This document shows, one piece after another, positions 27,179 to 35,993 of a stretch of DNA of 35,993 nt (positions are counted from its first letter, which is position 1; each line of letters begins with the position of its first letter). Below the pieces are notes generated by a model. That model was given only the letters and a program-made list of their open reading frames with translations, made no database searches and was not told the origin of the DNA. The DNA is taken from positions 1 through 35,993 of the forward strand of contig CAMCHO010000026.1 in NCBI GenBank assembly GCA_945874455.1, in the 5' to 3' direction. This stretch comes from Opitutus sp. GAS368. Its GTDB lineage: Bacteria; Verrucomicrobiota; Verrucomicrobiia; Opitutales; Opitutaceae. The translations under genes and the position numbers were made by a program.

Positions 27179-30100
27179 ATGGCCGACCGCACCCACTCTG
27201 AACGCATTAACTTCGGCAAGCTCCGCGAAGTCATCCAGCCGCCGAACCTCATCGAGATTCAGATTACGTCCTATCTGGACTTTCTGCAAAAGGGCATTCC
27301 CGAAAAGCAGCGCAAGCCGCAGGGCCTTGAGGCCGTTTTCCGTGAGGTGTTTCCGATTCTTAGCTACGACGAGCGCCTGACGCTCGAGTACGTTTCCTAT
27401 AATCTTGGTGACGCCAAGAGCAACGAGCTGGAGTGCCTCCGGGAGGGGATTACTTATTCCGTGCCGCTCTATGTGAAGCTCCGCCTCCGCGAAGAAGACT
27501 TCATTAAGGACGAGGATATTTACATGGGCGAAATCCCCATGGTGACCGAGCGTGGTTCCTTCATCATTAACGGTGCCGAGCGCGTGGTGGTTTCGCAGCT
27601 CCACCGTTCTCCGGGTATCGCGTTCGAAGTTACCCCGCATCCTAACGGTAAGCCGCTCCATTCTTTCCGCATCATTCCCGACCGCGGCACGTGGCTCGAA
27701 GTGCAGTTCGATAATAACGATTTGCTTTACGTTTATCTCGATCGCCGCCGCCGCCGCCGCAAGTTCCTGATCACGACGCTCCTTCGCGCTATTGGTTATA
27801 GCTCGGACATCGATCTGTTGAATCTTTTTTACGACATTAAGGATCTCAAGGTCTCCAAGGCTCTCGATCTCGAAAATGTTTCCACGCTCGTCCTTGTAGA
27901 GGACGCGATCGATGCCCAGAAGGGGGTCGTGCTCGCTCGCGCGTTTGAGCCCCTGACGAAGGCGATCGTACGTACGTTCGAGAAACACGACATCACGACG
28001 CTGCGCGTTATTGATACGTCCGTGGACGAAGGTGCCCTCATCCGTGCGCTGAAAAAAGATCCGACCCGCAACGAAGAGGAAGCCCTCAAGGAAATTTACA
28101 AACGCCTTCGTCCCGGCGAGCCGCCGACTACCGCGAACGCGAAAGCCTTGCTCAAGCGCCTCTTCTTTGATCCCAAGCGTTACGACCTCGGCCGCGTTGG
28201 TCGTTACAAGGTCAACCAAAAGCTCGGTCTGAAGATCGAGCTCGAGCAGCGCATCTTGGAGTCCGGCGACATCGTAGCCGCGACGAAATATCTCGTTCGC
28301 TTGAAGCGCGGCGTGGGCGTCGTCGATGACATCGATCACCTGGGTTCCCGTCGCGTACGCACTGTCGGCGAGTTGCTCGCCAATCAATGCCGCGTCGGCC
28401 TCAGCCGCACCGAGCGTCTTGTGCGTGAGCGCATGACGATGTATGACCAGAGCGTTGACTCGATCACCCCGCAAAAGTTGATCAACCCTAAGGCGCTGAC
28501 GACCGTCATCCGTGACTTTTTCGCGCGTTCCCAGCTCTCCCAGTTCATGGATCAGATCAACCCGCTCGCCGAGGTCACGCACAAGCGTCGGCTTTCTGCG
28601 CTAGGGCCAGGTGGTCTCAATCGCGAACGCGCCGGTTTCGAAGTCCGCGACGTTCATCCGTCGCACTATGGTCGTATTTGCCCGATCGAGACGCCCGAGG
28701 GGCCCAATATCGGTCTCATCAATTCCCTCTCGACCTACGCCCGCGTTAACGAGTTTGGCTTCATCGAGACGCCTTACCGTCTCGCGAAGGACGGCCGCGT
28801 AACCGACAAGATTGACTACCTCACCGCCGACCAAGAGGAGGCCAAGGTCATCGCGCAGGCTAACTCTGAGCTCGACGACAAGGGGCACTTTGTGGGCAAG
28901 GTCACCGTGCGTAAAGACGGCGAGTTCCTCGAGGTACCCGCCGCTGACGTGAACTACATGGATGTCTCGCCCAAGCAGGTTATTTCGATCGCTGCGGGTA
29001 TGATTCCGTTCCTTGAGCACGACGATGCGAATCGCGCGCTGATGGGAGCCAACATGCAGCGCCAAGGCGTGCCCCTCCTCCAAGCCGAGGCTCCTTTCGT
29101 GGGCACCGGCATCGAAGAGCGGGTCGCTCGTGACTCCAAAATCGTGGTGGTCGCGGATGAGGCCGGTGTGGTCGCTTCTGTCGATGCCAAGCAAATCGTC
29201 GTCACGCGTGATGGTGATCTGCCGCGAAATATCAAGACCGACGCCAAGAATGGCGTGCAAGTCTACGAATTGCGGAAATTCATGCGCTCCAATGCGGGCA
29301 CGTGCTTCAATCAAAAACCCATCGTTAAGTTGGGTCAGAAGATCAAAGCCGGACAAATCATCGCTGACGGTCCTTCGACCGACAAGGGCGAGATGGCCCT
29401 CGGGCGCAACGTGCTCGTGGCGTTCATGCCTTGGAATGGCTACAACTTCGAAGACGCTATTCTCATTTCGGAGAAGTGCCTCCGCGAAGATATCTTTACC
29501 TCCATCCATATCCAAGAATTCGAGGTTACCGCGCGCGACACCAAGCTCGGGCCTGAGGAAATCACCCGCGATATCCCGAATGTCGGCGAGGAGGCACTCA
29601 AGAACCTCGACCACAACGGCGTCATTCGCATCGGTGCGGAAGTGAAGCCCGGCGATATTCTCGTCGGCAAGATCACCCCGAAATCCGAAACCGAGCTCGC
29701 GCCCGAGGAAAAGCTCCTCCGCGCTATCTTCGGCGAGAAGGCGGCTGACGTTAAGGACACTTCTCTCATCGTTCCGTCCGGCGTGACCGGTATTATCATG
29801 GACGTGAAGGTCTCCTCGCGCATCGACAATCAGGAAGAGAAGCTCTCGCCCTCCGATCGTCGTCGTCAGGTGAAACAGATCCAAGAAGAGTACAAGACTC
29901 AGATGGACAAACTTCGCGAAGGCCTCACCGAGGCCCTCTCGAATATCCTCTTGGGTGAGAAAATCCCGCTCGACGTCATTAACGGCGCGACGGCAGAAAT
30001 CATCATCCCGGCCAACCGCAAGATCACTAAGACCCTCCTGCGCAAGCTCGCGGCCGTCTCGAAGCACGTCCAGATCGATCCTTCCCCGGTCCGTATCAAG

Positions 30101-30958
30101 ATCATGGAGATCATCGGGGGTTACCAGACAAAGTTCGATGAGCTGGAGACTGATCGTGAGCGCAAGATCGGTTCCATCGAGGCGGGCGAAGGCTCGGCCG
30201 ACGGTGCGATCAAGCAGGTCAAGGTCTACATCGCCACGAAGCAAAAACTCGAGGTCGGTGACAAAATGGCCGGTCGTCACGGTAACAAGGGTGTAGTTGC
30301 CAAGATTGTACCCGAGGAAGATATGCCCTTCCTCCCCGACGGCACTCCGATCGAAATCTGCCTTAACCCCTTGGGCGTGCCTTCCCGCATGAACATCGGA
30401 CAGGTGCTCGAGACGCACTTGGGTTGGGCTTGTAAGAAGCTCGGACTCAAGATTGCGACGCCCGTGTTCGACGGAATTCCCGAAAAGAAAATCCGCGAAT
30501 ACCTCAAAGAAGCGAAGCTGCCCACCTCGGGCAAGAGCACGCTCTTCGATGGACGCACCGGTGAGAAAATTGATCAGGAGGTCGTGGTCGGCTACATCTA
30601 CATGATGAAGCTGAACCATCTTGTGTCCCACAAGATCCACGCCCGCGCGGTCGGTCCTTACTCGCTCGTCACGCAGCAACCGTTGGGTGGCAAAGCCCAA
30701 TACGGCGGCCAGCGCTTCGGCGAAATGGAAGTGTGGGCTCTCGAGGCCTACGGCGCTGCGCACACGTTGCAGGAATTACTCACCGTCAAATCTGACGATG
30801 TGCAGGGCCGCACCAAGATCTACGAGTCCCTCGTCAAGGGCGACAACACGCTCGTCGCCGGCACCCCGGAGTCGTTCAACGTCCTCATCAAGGAAATCCA
30901 GTCCCTCGGGCTGGATATCAAACTCCAGAAACGCGACGCCATCAGCTACGGTTCCTAA
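27179..30958 (+). CDS. rpoB: RNA polymerase beta subunit
   Basis: The 1259-residue protein starts at the ATG at 27179 ([15 protein letters not shown]); the 37 residues open upstream overlap the attenuator and are not coding. Family blocks include [20 protein letters not shown], the rifampicin-pocket region [67 protein letters not shown] and [20 protein letters not shown]. Length is shorter than E. coli RpoB because lineage-specific insertions are absent. Residues 189-194 are six arginines encoded by six CGC codons. In the rifampicin cluster, positions equivalent to E. coli N518 and S522 are Ile and Ala. rpoC follows after 54 bp. Confidence 0.98.
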   Translation: MADRTHSERINFGKLREVIQPPNLIEIQITSYLDFLQKGIPEKQRKPQGLEAVFREVFPILSYDERLTLEYVSYNLGDAKSNELECLREGITYSVPLYVKLRLREEDFIKDEDIYMGEIPMVTERGSFIINGAERVVVSQLHRSPGIAFEVTPHPNGKPLHSFRIIPDRGTWLEVQFDNNDLLYVYLDRRRRRRKFLITTLLRAIGYSSDIDLLNLFYDIKDLKVSKALDLENVSTLVLVEDAIDAQKGVVLARAFEPLTKAIVRTFEKHDITTLRVIDTSVDEGALIRALKKDPTRNEEEALKEIYKRLRPGEPPTTANAKALLKRLFFDPKRYDLGRVGRYKVNQKLGLKIELEQRILESGDIVAATKYLVRLKRGVGVVDDIDHLGSRRVRTVGELLANQCRVGLSRTERLVRERMTMYDQSVDSITPQKLINPKALTTVIRDFFARSQLSQFMDQINPLAEVTHKRRLSALGPGGLNRERAGFEVRDVHPSHYGRICPIETPEGPNIGLINSLSTYARVNEFGFIETPYRLAKDGRVTDKIDYLTADQEEAKVIAQANSELDDKGHFVGKVTVRKDGEFLEVPAADVNYMDVSPKQVISIAAGMIPFLEHDDANRALMGANMQRQGVPLLQAEAPFVGTGIEERVARDSKIVVVADEAGVVASVDAKQIVVTRDGDLPRNIKTDAKNGVQVYELRKFMRSNAGTCFNQKPIVKLGQKIKAGQIIADGPSTDKGEMALGRNVLVAFMPWNGYNFEDAILISEKCLREDIFTSIHIQEFEVTARDTKLGPEEITRDIPNVGEEALKNLDHNGVIRIGAEVKPGDILVGKITPKSETELAPEEKLLRAIFGEKAADVKDTSLIVPSGVTGIIMDVKVSSRIDNQEEKLSPSDRRRQVKQIQEEYKTQMDKLREGLTEALSNILLGEKIPLDVINGATAEIIIPANRKITKTLLRKLAAVSKHVQIDPSPVRIKIMEIIGGYQTKFDELETDRERKIGSIEAGEGSADGAIKQVKVYIATKQKLEVGDKMAGRHGNKGVVAKIVPEEDMPFLPDGTPIEICLNPLGVPSRMNIGQVLETHLGWACKKLGLKIATPVFDGIPEKKIREYLKEAKLPTSGKSTLFDGRTGEKIDQEVVVGYIYMMKLNHLVSHKIHARAVGPYSLVTQQPLGGKAQYGGQRFGEMEVWALEAYGAAHTLQELLTVKSDDVQGRTKIYESLVKGDNTLVAGTPESFNVLIKEIQSLGLDIKLQKRDAISYGS

Positions 30959-31012
30959 ACCGGCGCAGCGTTTTTCACCTTCTCACGACATTTAGCTTAG
31001 GGAGACATCACC

Positions 31013-34000
31013 ATGATTCAACCCGCTGATACAGCCGCCTCTTCCCGCGACGACGTTCGTTCCGCACTCGGTATCGAGGAGAACGCATTCGATTGCGTCT
31101 CCATCACCGTCGCTTCCCCCGAGACCATTCGCAAATGGTCCAAGGGTGAGGTTAAGAATCCCGAGACGATCAACTACCGCACCTTTAAGCCCGAGCCAGG
31201 CGGTCTTTTCTGCCAAAAGATCTTTGGGCCCGTGCGTGACTACGAGTGCGCGTGCGGAAAGTACAAGCGCATCAAATACAAGGACGTCGTCTGCGATCGC
31301 TGCGGCGTCGAGGTCACGATCGCCCGCGTCCGTCGCGAGCGCATGGGGCACATCGAGCTCGCTGTCCCGGTTTCCCACATCTGGTTTCTGAAGAGCATGC
31401 CGAGCCGGCTCGGTCTCTTGCTGGATATGACCGCTCGTTCGCTCGAGCGCGTCATCTACTACGAGAACTTCATGGTCATTGATCCGGGCAAGACCCCGCT
31501 CGAGACGAAGCAACTCCTGACCGATACCGAATATCGTCAGGCCCTCGCCGAATACGGTGATGACTCGTTCGTTGCCAAGATGGGGGCTGAAGCGGTCCGC
31601 GATGCGCTCGCCAAGACCGACATGGAGGCCACCGTGGCTGAACTGCAGGAGCAGATGCGCGCGACGAAGTCCAAGCAGATCAAGAAGAAGCTCTCCAAGC
31701 GTCTCAAGGTCATCCAAGGCTTCATTCACTCGAAGAGCCGTCCGGAGTGGATGGTGCTCGAAGTGCTGCCCGTGATCCCGCCGGACTTGCGCCCGCTCGT
31801 TCCCCTCGAGGGCGGCCGTTTCGCGACCTCCGATCTCAACGATCTCTATCGTCGCGTCATCAACCGCAATAATCGTTTGCGGAACCTGATGCAGCTGAAG
31901 ACGCCCGACGTCATCATTCACAACGAAAAGCGCATGCTACAGGAGGCTGTCGACGCGCTCTTCGACAACGGCCGTCACGGCCGTCCGGTCACTGGCGCCG
32001 GCAACCGTCCCCTGAAGTCCCTCTCGGACATGCTCAAGGGTAAGCAGGGTCGTTTCCGCCAAAACTTGCTCGGCAAGCGCGTCGATTACTCGGGACGTTC
32101 CGTCATCGTCATCGGTCCTGAGCTCAAGCTCAATCAGTGCGGTCTCCCGAAGAAAATGGCGCTCGTCTTGTTCGAGCCGTTCATCATCCGCCGCCTCAAA
32201 GAACTCGGCTTCGTGCACACCGTCCGCGGTGCCCGCAAGATGATCGAGAAGAAGTCTCCGGAGGTTTGGGACATCCTCGAGGAAGTCACCAAGGGTCACC
32301 CGATCCTCCTCAATCGCGCGCCCACGCTCCACCGTTTGTCGATCCAAGCTTTCGAGCCGATCCTCATCGAGGGCGAAGCTATCCGCATTCACCCGCTCGT
32401 CTGCACCGCCTACAACGCGGACTTCGACGGTGACCAGATGGCCGTGCACGTCCCGTTGTCCCTCGAAGCGATCATGGAGTGCAAACTCCTCATGATGGCG
32501 ACGTCGAACATCTTCTCGCCGTCCTCCGGCAAGCCGATCCTGACGCCTTCCCAAGACATCGTCCTCGGGGCCTACTACCTTACCATCGAGCCCCGCACGA
32601 AGCCGGCCAAGGGCGTGCGCGTCCCGCTCCTCAGCGGTCTGCAGGAGGTTCTGTATGCCAAGGCTGACGGCGCTTTGAAGATGCACGACTGGGTCGAGGT
32701 TCCGAATCCCGACTACACGCGCGAGACCGTCTACGGGGACACGAAGCGCAAGACTATCCGCACCACCGTCGGTCGCGTGATCTTCAACCAGATCTGGCCT
32801 ACCGGTCTCGGCTTCGTGAACTTCCCCGTTCCGAAGAGCAAGCTCGGTGACCTGATCCTCAATACCTACAAGATTTCCGGTAATCACATCACGGTTGAGA
32901 CCCTCGACAAGCTCAAGGAGCTGGGTTTCCACACTGCGATGCACGCCGGTATCTCGATCGGTATCGACGACATGATCATCCCCGATTCCAAGAAGGACAT
33001 CGTCGCCGACTCCCGAAAGAAAATCACCGAGGTCGAGGCCCAATTCAACAAGGGTATCATCACCGACGGCGAGCGCTACAACAAGGTGGTCGATGTTTGG
33101 ACCGGCGCGACCGACAAGATCGCCAAGGCCGTGTTCGCCAAACTTGAGAACAACGATGGCAAGCCCGAGGTAAACCCTGTTTACATCATGATGGAGTCCG
33201 GTGCCCGCGGTAACAAGCAGCAGATCCGTCAGCTGTGCGGCACCCGCGGACTTATGGCCAAGCCCTCCGGCGAAATCATTGAGCGTCCCATTTTGTCCTC
33301 CTTCCGCGAGGGCCTCACGGTGCTCGAATACTTCATCTCGACCCACGGCGCCCGCAAGGGTCTCGCTGACACCGCGCTCAAGACCGCTGATGCCGGCTAT
33401 CTCACCCGCAAGCTCTGCGACGTGGCGATGGACGTAATCATTGCGGAAGACGACTGCGGGGCCCGCGACGGCGTGTGGAAGAAGGCAATCTTCGAAGGTG
33501 ACGACGAAATCGTCGGCCTCAAAGAGCGCATCATCGGCCGCTTCTCGAGCGACGACGTTTACAACCCGATTAATCCTTCCGAGCTGCTCGTCGGTTCCGG
33601 TGAAATCATCACCGAGGACATGGCGTCCAAGATCGACGAGCTCGGCATCGACCGCATTAAGGTCATGTCTCCCCTCACATCCGCGACCAAGGGAGGCATC
33701 GACGCGAAGTCCTATGGCATCAATCCCGCGACGAACAAAGTCGCGAAGATCGGTGACTCCGTCGGCATCATCGCGGCCCAGTCGATCGGCGAACCCGGCA
33801 CGCAGCTCACGATGCGCACGTTCCACATCGGTGGCGTAGCTTCCGGCGGCTTCAAGACTCCTGAAATTCGCGTCAAGGCCAGTGGCACCGTGAAATACAA
33901 GGGTCTGCGCTTGGTCGAAACGGCCGATGGAGCCGCTATCGTACTCAATAAGACCGGTACGATCCAAATCCTCGATTCCGAGGACAAGGAAGTCGAAAAC

Positions 34001-35152
34001 TACAACATCGTGGTCGGTTCCTTCCTTCACGTCGGCGACGGCGCGAAGATCGAAAAGGGCGCCGTCCTCGCGCAATGGGATCCGTATAACATTCCGGTTC
34101 TCTCCGAGAAGGGTGGCACGCTGCACTTCAAGGACATGATCCCCGGAGTCACTGTGAAGCGCGAACTCGACGAAGCGTCGGGCCGCATCGCCACGGTCGT
34201 CATCGAGCATAAAGAAGATCTCAATCCGCAGGTCGAAATCCGCGACGCCAAGAACAAGCCGCTCGCGGCCTATTCGATTCCCGTCGGCGCGCAGATCGCC
34301 GTGCAGGAAGGCGACACCATCGCTCCCGGTGCCTTGCTCGCGAAGACCCCGCGTCAAGCGTCCAAGACCAAGGACATCACCGGTGGTCTCCCTCGCGTCG
34401 CCGAGCTGTTTGAAGCCCGTCGTCCGAAGGAAGCCGCCGAAATGTCCCGGATCGACGGTATCGTCGGTTTCGAGGGCACCGTCCGTGGCAAGCGCAAGCT
34501 CGTCGTCAAAAACGAGGAGACCCAGCAGGAAGAAGAGCATCTCATCGCCACCGGCCGGCACATCATTGTGCAACCCGGTGACGTCGTGCACAAAGGCCAG
34601 CACCTTACTGAAGGTGCCGCCGACCCGCACGAGATCCTCGAGATTCTGGGGCCATCCGCGCTCTACGACTTCCTGATTTCGCAGGTGCAAGAAGTCTATC
34701 GTCTCCAAGGCGTGACGATTAACGACAAGCACATCGAGATCATCATCCGCCAGATGCTCCGCAAAGTTCGGATCACCGATCCGGGCGACACTGAGAACTT
34801 CTGGGGTGAGCAGGTCGATCGCGCCAATTTCCTCGCGGAAAACCGTCGTATCGAAGAGGCGGGTGGTAAACCCGCCGAGGCCGAGCCGATCCTCCTTGGT
34901 ATCACCAAGGCCTCGCTCGAGACCGAGAGCTTCATCTCGGCCGCTTCCTTCCAAGAGACGACTCGCGTCCTCACCGACGCGTCGACTCTGGGCAAGGTCG
35001 ACCTCCTGCGCGGCTTCAAGGAAAACGTCATTATGGGTCACTTGATTCCGGCCGGCACAGGCCTGCCGATCTACAAGCAGCTTAAGATCTCGTTGCCGTT
35101 CGGCGCCGAGCTCCCTGAGGAGCCCAAGGTGGTCGAAGCGACGGCAAGCTAA
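31013..35152 (+). CDS. rpoC: RNA polymerase beta' subunit
   Basis: The 1379-residue protein has the N-terminal zinc site (C79, C81, C94, C97), the catalytic NADFDGD loop (468-474) that holds the active-site magnesium, the bridge/trigger region with [15 protein letters not shown], and [19 protein letters not shown] near the trigger loop. The C-terminal part includes [18 protein letters not shown] and ends in [20 protein letters not shown]. Length is standard for a bacterial enzyme without large insertions. A Shine-Dalgarno-like AGGGAG precedes the ATG. A strong intrinsic terminator follows 14 bp after the stop, ending the operon. Confidence 0.98.
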   Translation: MIQPADTAASSRDDVRSALGIEENAFDCVSITVASPETIRKWSKGEVKNPETINYRTFKPEPGGLFCQKIFGPVRDYECACGKYKRIKYKDVVCDRCGVEVTIARVRRERMGHIELAVPVSHIWFLKSMPSRLGLLLDMTARSLERVIYYENFMVIDPGKTPLETKQLLTDTEYRQALAEYGDDSFVAKMGAEAVRDALAKTDMEATVAELQEQMRATKSKQIKKKLSKRLKVIQGFIHSKSRPEWMVLEVLPVIPPDLRPLVPLEGGRFATSDLNDLYRRVINRNNRLRNLMQLKTPDVIIHNEKRMLQEAVDALFDNGRHGRPVTGAGNRPLKSLSDMLKGKQGRFRQNLLGKRVDYSGRSVIVIGPELKLNQCGLPKKMALVLFEPFIIRRLKELGFVHTVRGARKMIEKKSPEVWDILEEVTKGHPILLNRAPTLHRLSIQAFEPILIEGEAIRIHPLVCTAYNADFDGDQMAVHVPLSLEAIMECKLLMMATSNIFSPSSGKPILTPSQDIVLGAYYLTIEPRTKPAKGVRVPLLSGLQEVLYAKADGALKMHDWVEVPNPDYTRETVYGDTKRKTIRTTVGRVIFNQIWPTGLGFVNFPVPKSKLGDLILNTYKISGNHITVETLDKLKELGFHTAMHAGISIGIDDMIIPDSKKDIVADSRKKITEVEAQFNKGIITDGERYNKVVDVWTGATDKIAKAVFAKLENNDGKPEVNPVYIMMESGARGNKQQIRQLCGTRGLMAKPSGEIIERPILSSFREGLTVLEYFISTHGARKGLADTALKTADAGYLTRKLCDVAMDVIIAEDDCGARDGVWKKAIFEGDDEIVGLKERIIGRFSSDDVYNPINPSELLVGSGEIITEDMASKIDELGIDRIKVMSPLTSATKGGIDAKSYGINPATNKVAKIGDSVGIIAAQSIGEPGTQLTMRTFHIGGVASGGFKTPEIRVKASGTVKYKGLRLVETADGAAIVLNKTGTIQILDSEDKEVENYNIVVGSFLHVGDGAKIEKGAVLAQWDPYNIPVLSEKGGTLHFKDMIPGVTVKRELDEASGRIATVVIEHKEDLNPQVEIRDAKNKPLAAYSIPVGAQIAVQEGDTIAPGALLAKTPRQASKTKDITGGLPRVAELFEARRPKEAAEMSRIDGIVGFEGTVRGKRKLVVKNEETQQEEEHLIATGRHIIVQPGDVVHKGQHLTEGAADPHEILEILGPSALYDFLISQVQEVYRLQGVTINDKHIEIIIRQMLRKVRITDPGDTENFWGEQVDRANFLAENRRIEEAGGKPAEAEPILLGITKASLETESFISAASFQETTRVLTDASTLGKVDLLRGFKENVIMGHLIPAGTGLPIYKQLKISLPFGAELPEEPKVVEATAS

Positions 35153-35166
35153 GTCTAGACAATCTC

Positions 35167-35198
35167 AGCCCCGGACCGACTTGGTCCGGGGCTTTTTT
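35167..35198 (+). terminator. Intrinsic terminator of the rpoBC operon
   Basis: A perfect 11-bp stem, AGCCCCGGACC/GGTCCGGGGCT, with a 5-nt loop GACTT is followed by TTTTT. It starts 14 bp after the rpoC stop and is a textbook Rho-independent terminator. Confidence 0.95.
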
Positions 35199-35669
35199 AT
35201 GCCATCTGGTGTCGTCTCCGTTTATCAACGGACGAGCCTTTGTCTTTGGTTTTATCGACCGGCAACCCGAGAACGAACCTGAGAACGAATCCAACGCGGC
35301 AGGAGATCGGGTTGAAAAAAGACGGGTTCGCCCTGATCGAGGAGTCGATACCATTGCTTTGGGAGGGAACTCAACACGTCAACTTTTCGTGCATCACTCC
35401 GCAGGATTTTTACGCGAATGTAGCAATTTTTTTTCAACAGATGGGGTTTTAGCGGTTCATGAAAATCGACAATTAAGGCGAAAAATCGGCTGTTTTAATG
35501 TAAAAAATGGCATTTTTTGACATTATTTCGGGTTTTATTCGAAATACTGAAATTTACTGTTCTGTGAAAAAAATCAGAGATTGCGTGGATCGAGCTTTTT
35601 CTTTTGAACGACCTGCCTTCGACACCAACTAACGGCTGCAGCTGCCCGTAAACTCAACCAAGGCTTCTT
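35199..35669. other. AT-richer intergenic region between the rpoC terminator and accB
   Basis: No recognisable gene occurs. One open frame, TTG 35240 to 35452, gives a 70-residue product without known motifs and without support. The base composition turns markedly AT-rich from about 35400, as expected of a promoter region, with a palindrome at 35497-35524 and a TTGACA (35517-35522) at its right edge. Confidence 0.5.
35497..35524. promoter_or_regulatory. Near-perfect AT-rich palindrome upstream of accB (candidate operator)
   Basis: The left arm AATGTAAAAAATG pairs with CATTTTTT-G-ACATT on the right, 13 pairs with one bulged base and a one-base centre. The right arm overlaps TTGACA, a possible -35 element, but no good -10 at 16-18 bp spacing is evident. 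Position and symmetry suit a regulator-binding site for accB; this is untested. Confidence 0.4.
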
Positions 35670-35993
35670 TTGGACCTAAAACAAATCAAACAAATCATCG
35701 ACCTTATGAAGCGTTCGGAATTGACCGAGTTCGCGGTCGAGGAAGAGGGATTCAAGCTCAAGATTCGGCGTGGCACCAATGGCCTCCCGATCGTTTCAAC
35801 CGGCCGTGGTTCGAGTTCCCCGTTCTTGGAGTCGGATATTAACCCGCCGATGCCATCGCCGTCGGCCGCCCAGAATCCAATCCCGACGTCGGGTGGTTCT
35901 AATCCCTCGCAGGAGGAGGCGGGCATAGCCTTTATCAAGTCGCCGATGGTGGGCACCTTCTACCGGGCAGCTTCGCCTGAGAGTAAGCCTTTT
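35670..35993 (+). CDS. accB: Biotin carboxyl carrier protein of acetyl-CoA carboxylase (5' part, truncated by window edge)
   Basis: 108 codons are visible from TTG at 35670, giving MDLKQIKQIIDLMKRSELTE, the family's N-terminus (compare MDLRKIKKLIDL). The next in-frame ATG, at 35706, would cut into this conserved helix. A variable Pro/Ser/Gly linker (about 40-83) leads to FIKSPMVGTFYRAASPESKP, the start of the biotinyl domain. The biotin-accepting lysine (EAMKM) lies beyond the edge. AccB carries carboxybiotin between AccC and AccAD in the first step of fatty-acid synthesis. accC is expected next. Confidence 0.93.
   Translation, partial: MDLKQIKQIIDLMKRSELTEFAVEEEGFKLKIRRGTNGLPIVSTGRGSSSPFLESDINPPMPSPSAAQNPIPTSGGSNPSQEEAGIAFIKSPMVGTFYRAASPESKPF

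Noticed and set aside
28601-30763. 720-codon open frame antisense to rpoB
   Set aside because: Same cause: codon bias of rpoB leaves the opposite strand stop-free; no motifs.
31937-35041. 1034-codon open frame antisense to rpoC
   Set aside because: It is the shadow of a GC-rich essential gene: the sense frame is unmistakable RpoC and the antisense product has no family motifs.
35240-35452. 70-codon frame from TTG before accB
   Set aside because: There is no ribosome-binding site, no known motif, codon use unlike neighbours, and it lies in a likely promoter region.

Overview
The window looks like chromosomal DNA of a GC-rich, Gram-negative member of the Planctomycetes-Verrucomicrobia-Chlamydiae group, most likely Verrucomicrobiota near Opitutaceae. 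That placement is an inference. It rests on a secreted DUF1800 protein with verrucomicrobial-style beta repeats, an ExbB/ExbD/TonB-like membrane cluster, many genes without an obvious Shine-Dalgarno sequence, the short dispersed tandem repeats, and an unusual EF-Tu switch I that I associate with this lineage from memory. No 16S gene is present to settle it.

Left third (1-7345): on the minus strand, a large secreted DUF1800 protein whose 3' end lies outside the window, then pyruvate kinase. Divergently follows an organophosphate-type MFS transporter that appears to lack a transmembrane hairpin, then a WalJ/YycJ-like metallo-beta-lactamase-fold hydrolase flanked by a 7-bp repeat tract and a 6-bp repeat tract.

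Middle (7342-22275): a minus-strand pair encodes an 1117-residue fusion of a GHMP sugar kinase to a UDP-sugar pyrophosphorylase, with a GalU-like nucleotidyltransferase upstream; together they suggest a sugar-nucleotide salvage or synthesis module. Divergent from it is a three-gene set, 6-pyruvoyl-tetrahydropterin synthase of the animal type, FolE2 GTP cyclohydrolase and a short-chain dehydrogenase. These match the three reactions from GTP to a tetrahydrobiopterin-like cofactor. A gene-poor stretch follows, then the membrane pair LemA and an M48 (HtpX-like) protease on the minus strand, then a plus-strand envelope cluster: TPR protein, ExbB-like, ExbD-like (its proton-site Asp is Asn) and a TonB-like protein.

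Right third (22371-35993): the classical gene-expression cluster, tRNA-Thr, tuf, tRNA-Trp, secE, nusG, rplK, rplA, rplJ, rplL, rpoB, rpoC, with hairpins after tuf, between rplJ and rplL and between rplL and rpoB, and a strong intrinsic terminator after rpoC. After an AT-richer gap with a near-perfect palindrome, the window ends inside accB (biotin carboxyl carrier protein, TTG start). The most interesting signals are the pterin operon, the kinase/pyrophosphorylase fusion, the EF-Tu gate/switch variant and the ExbD Asp-to-Asn change.
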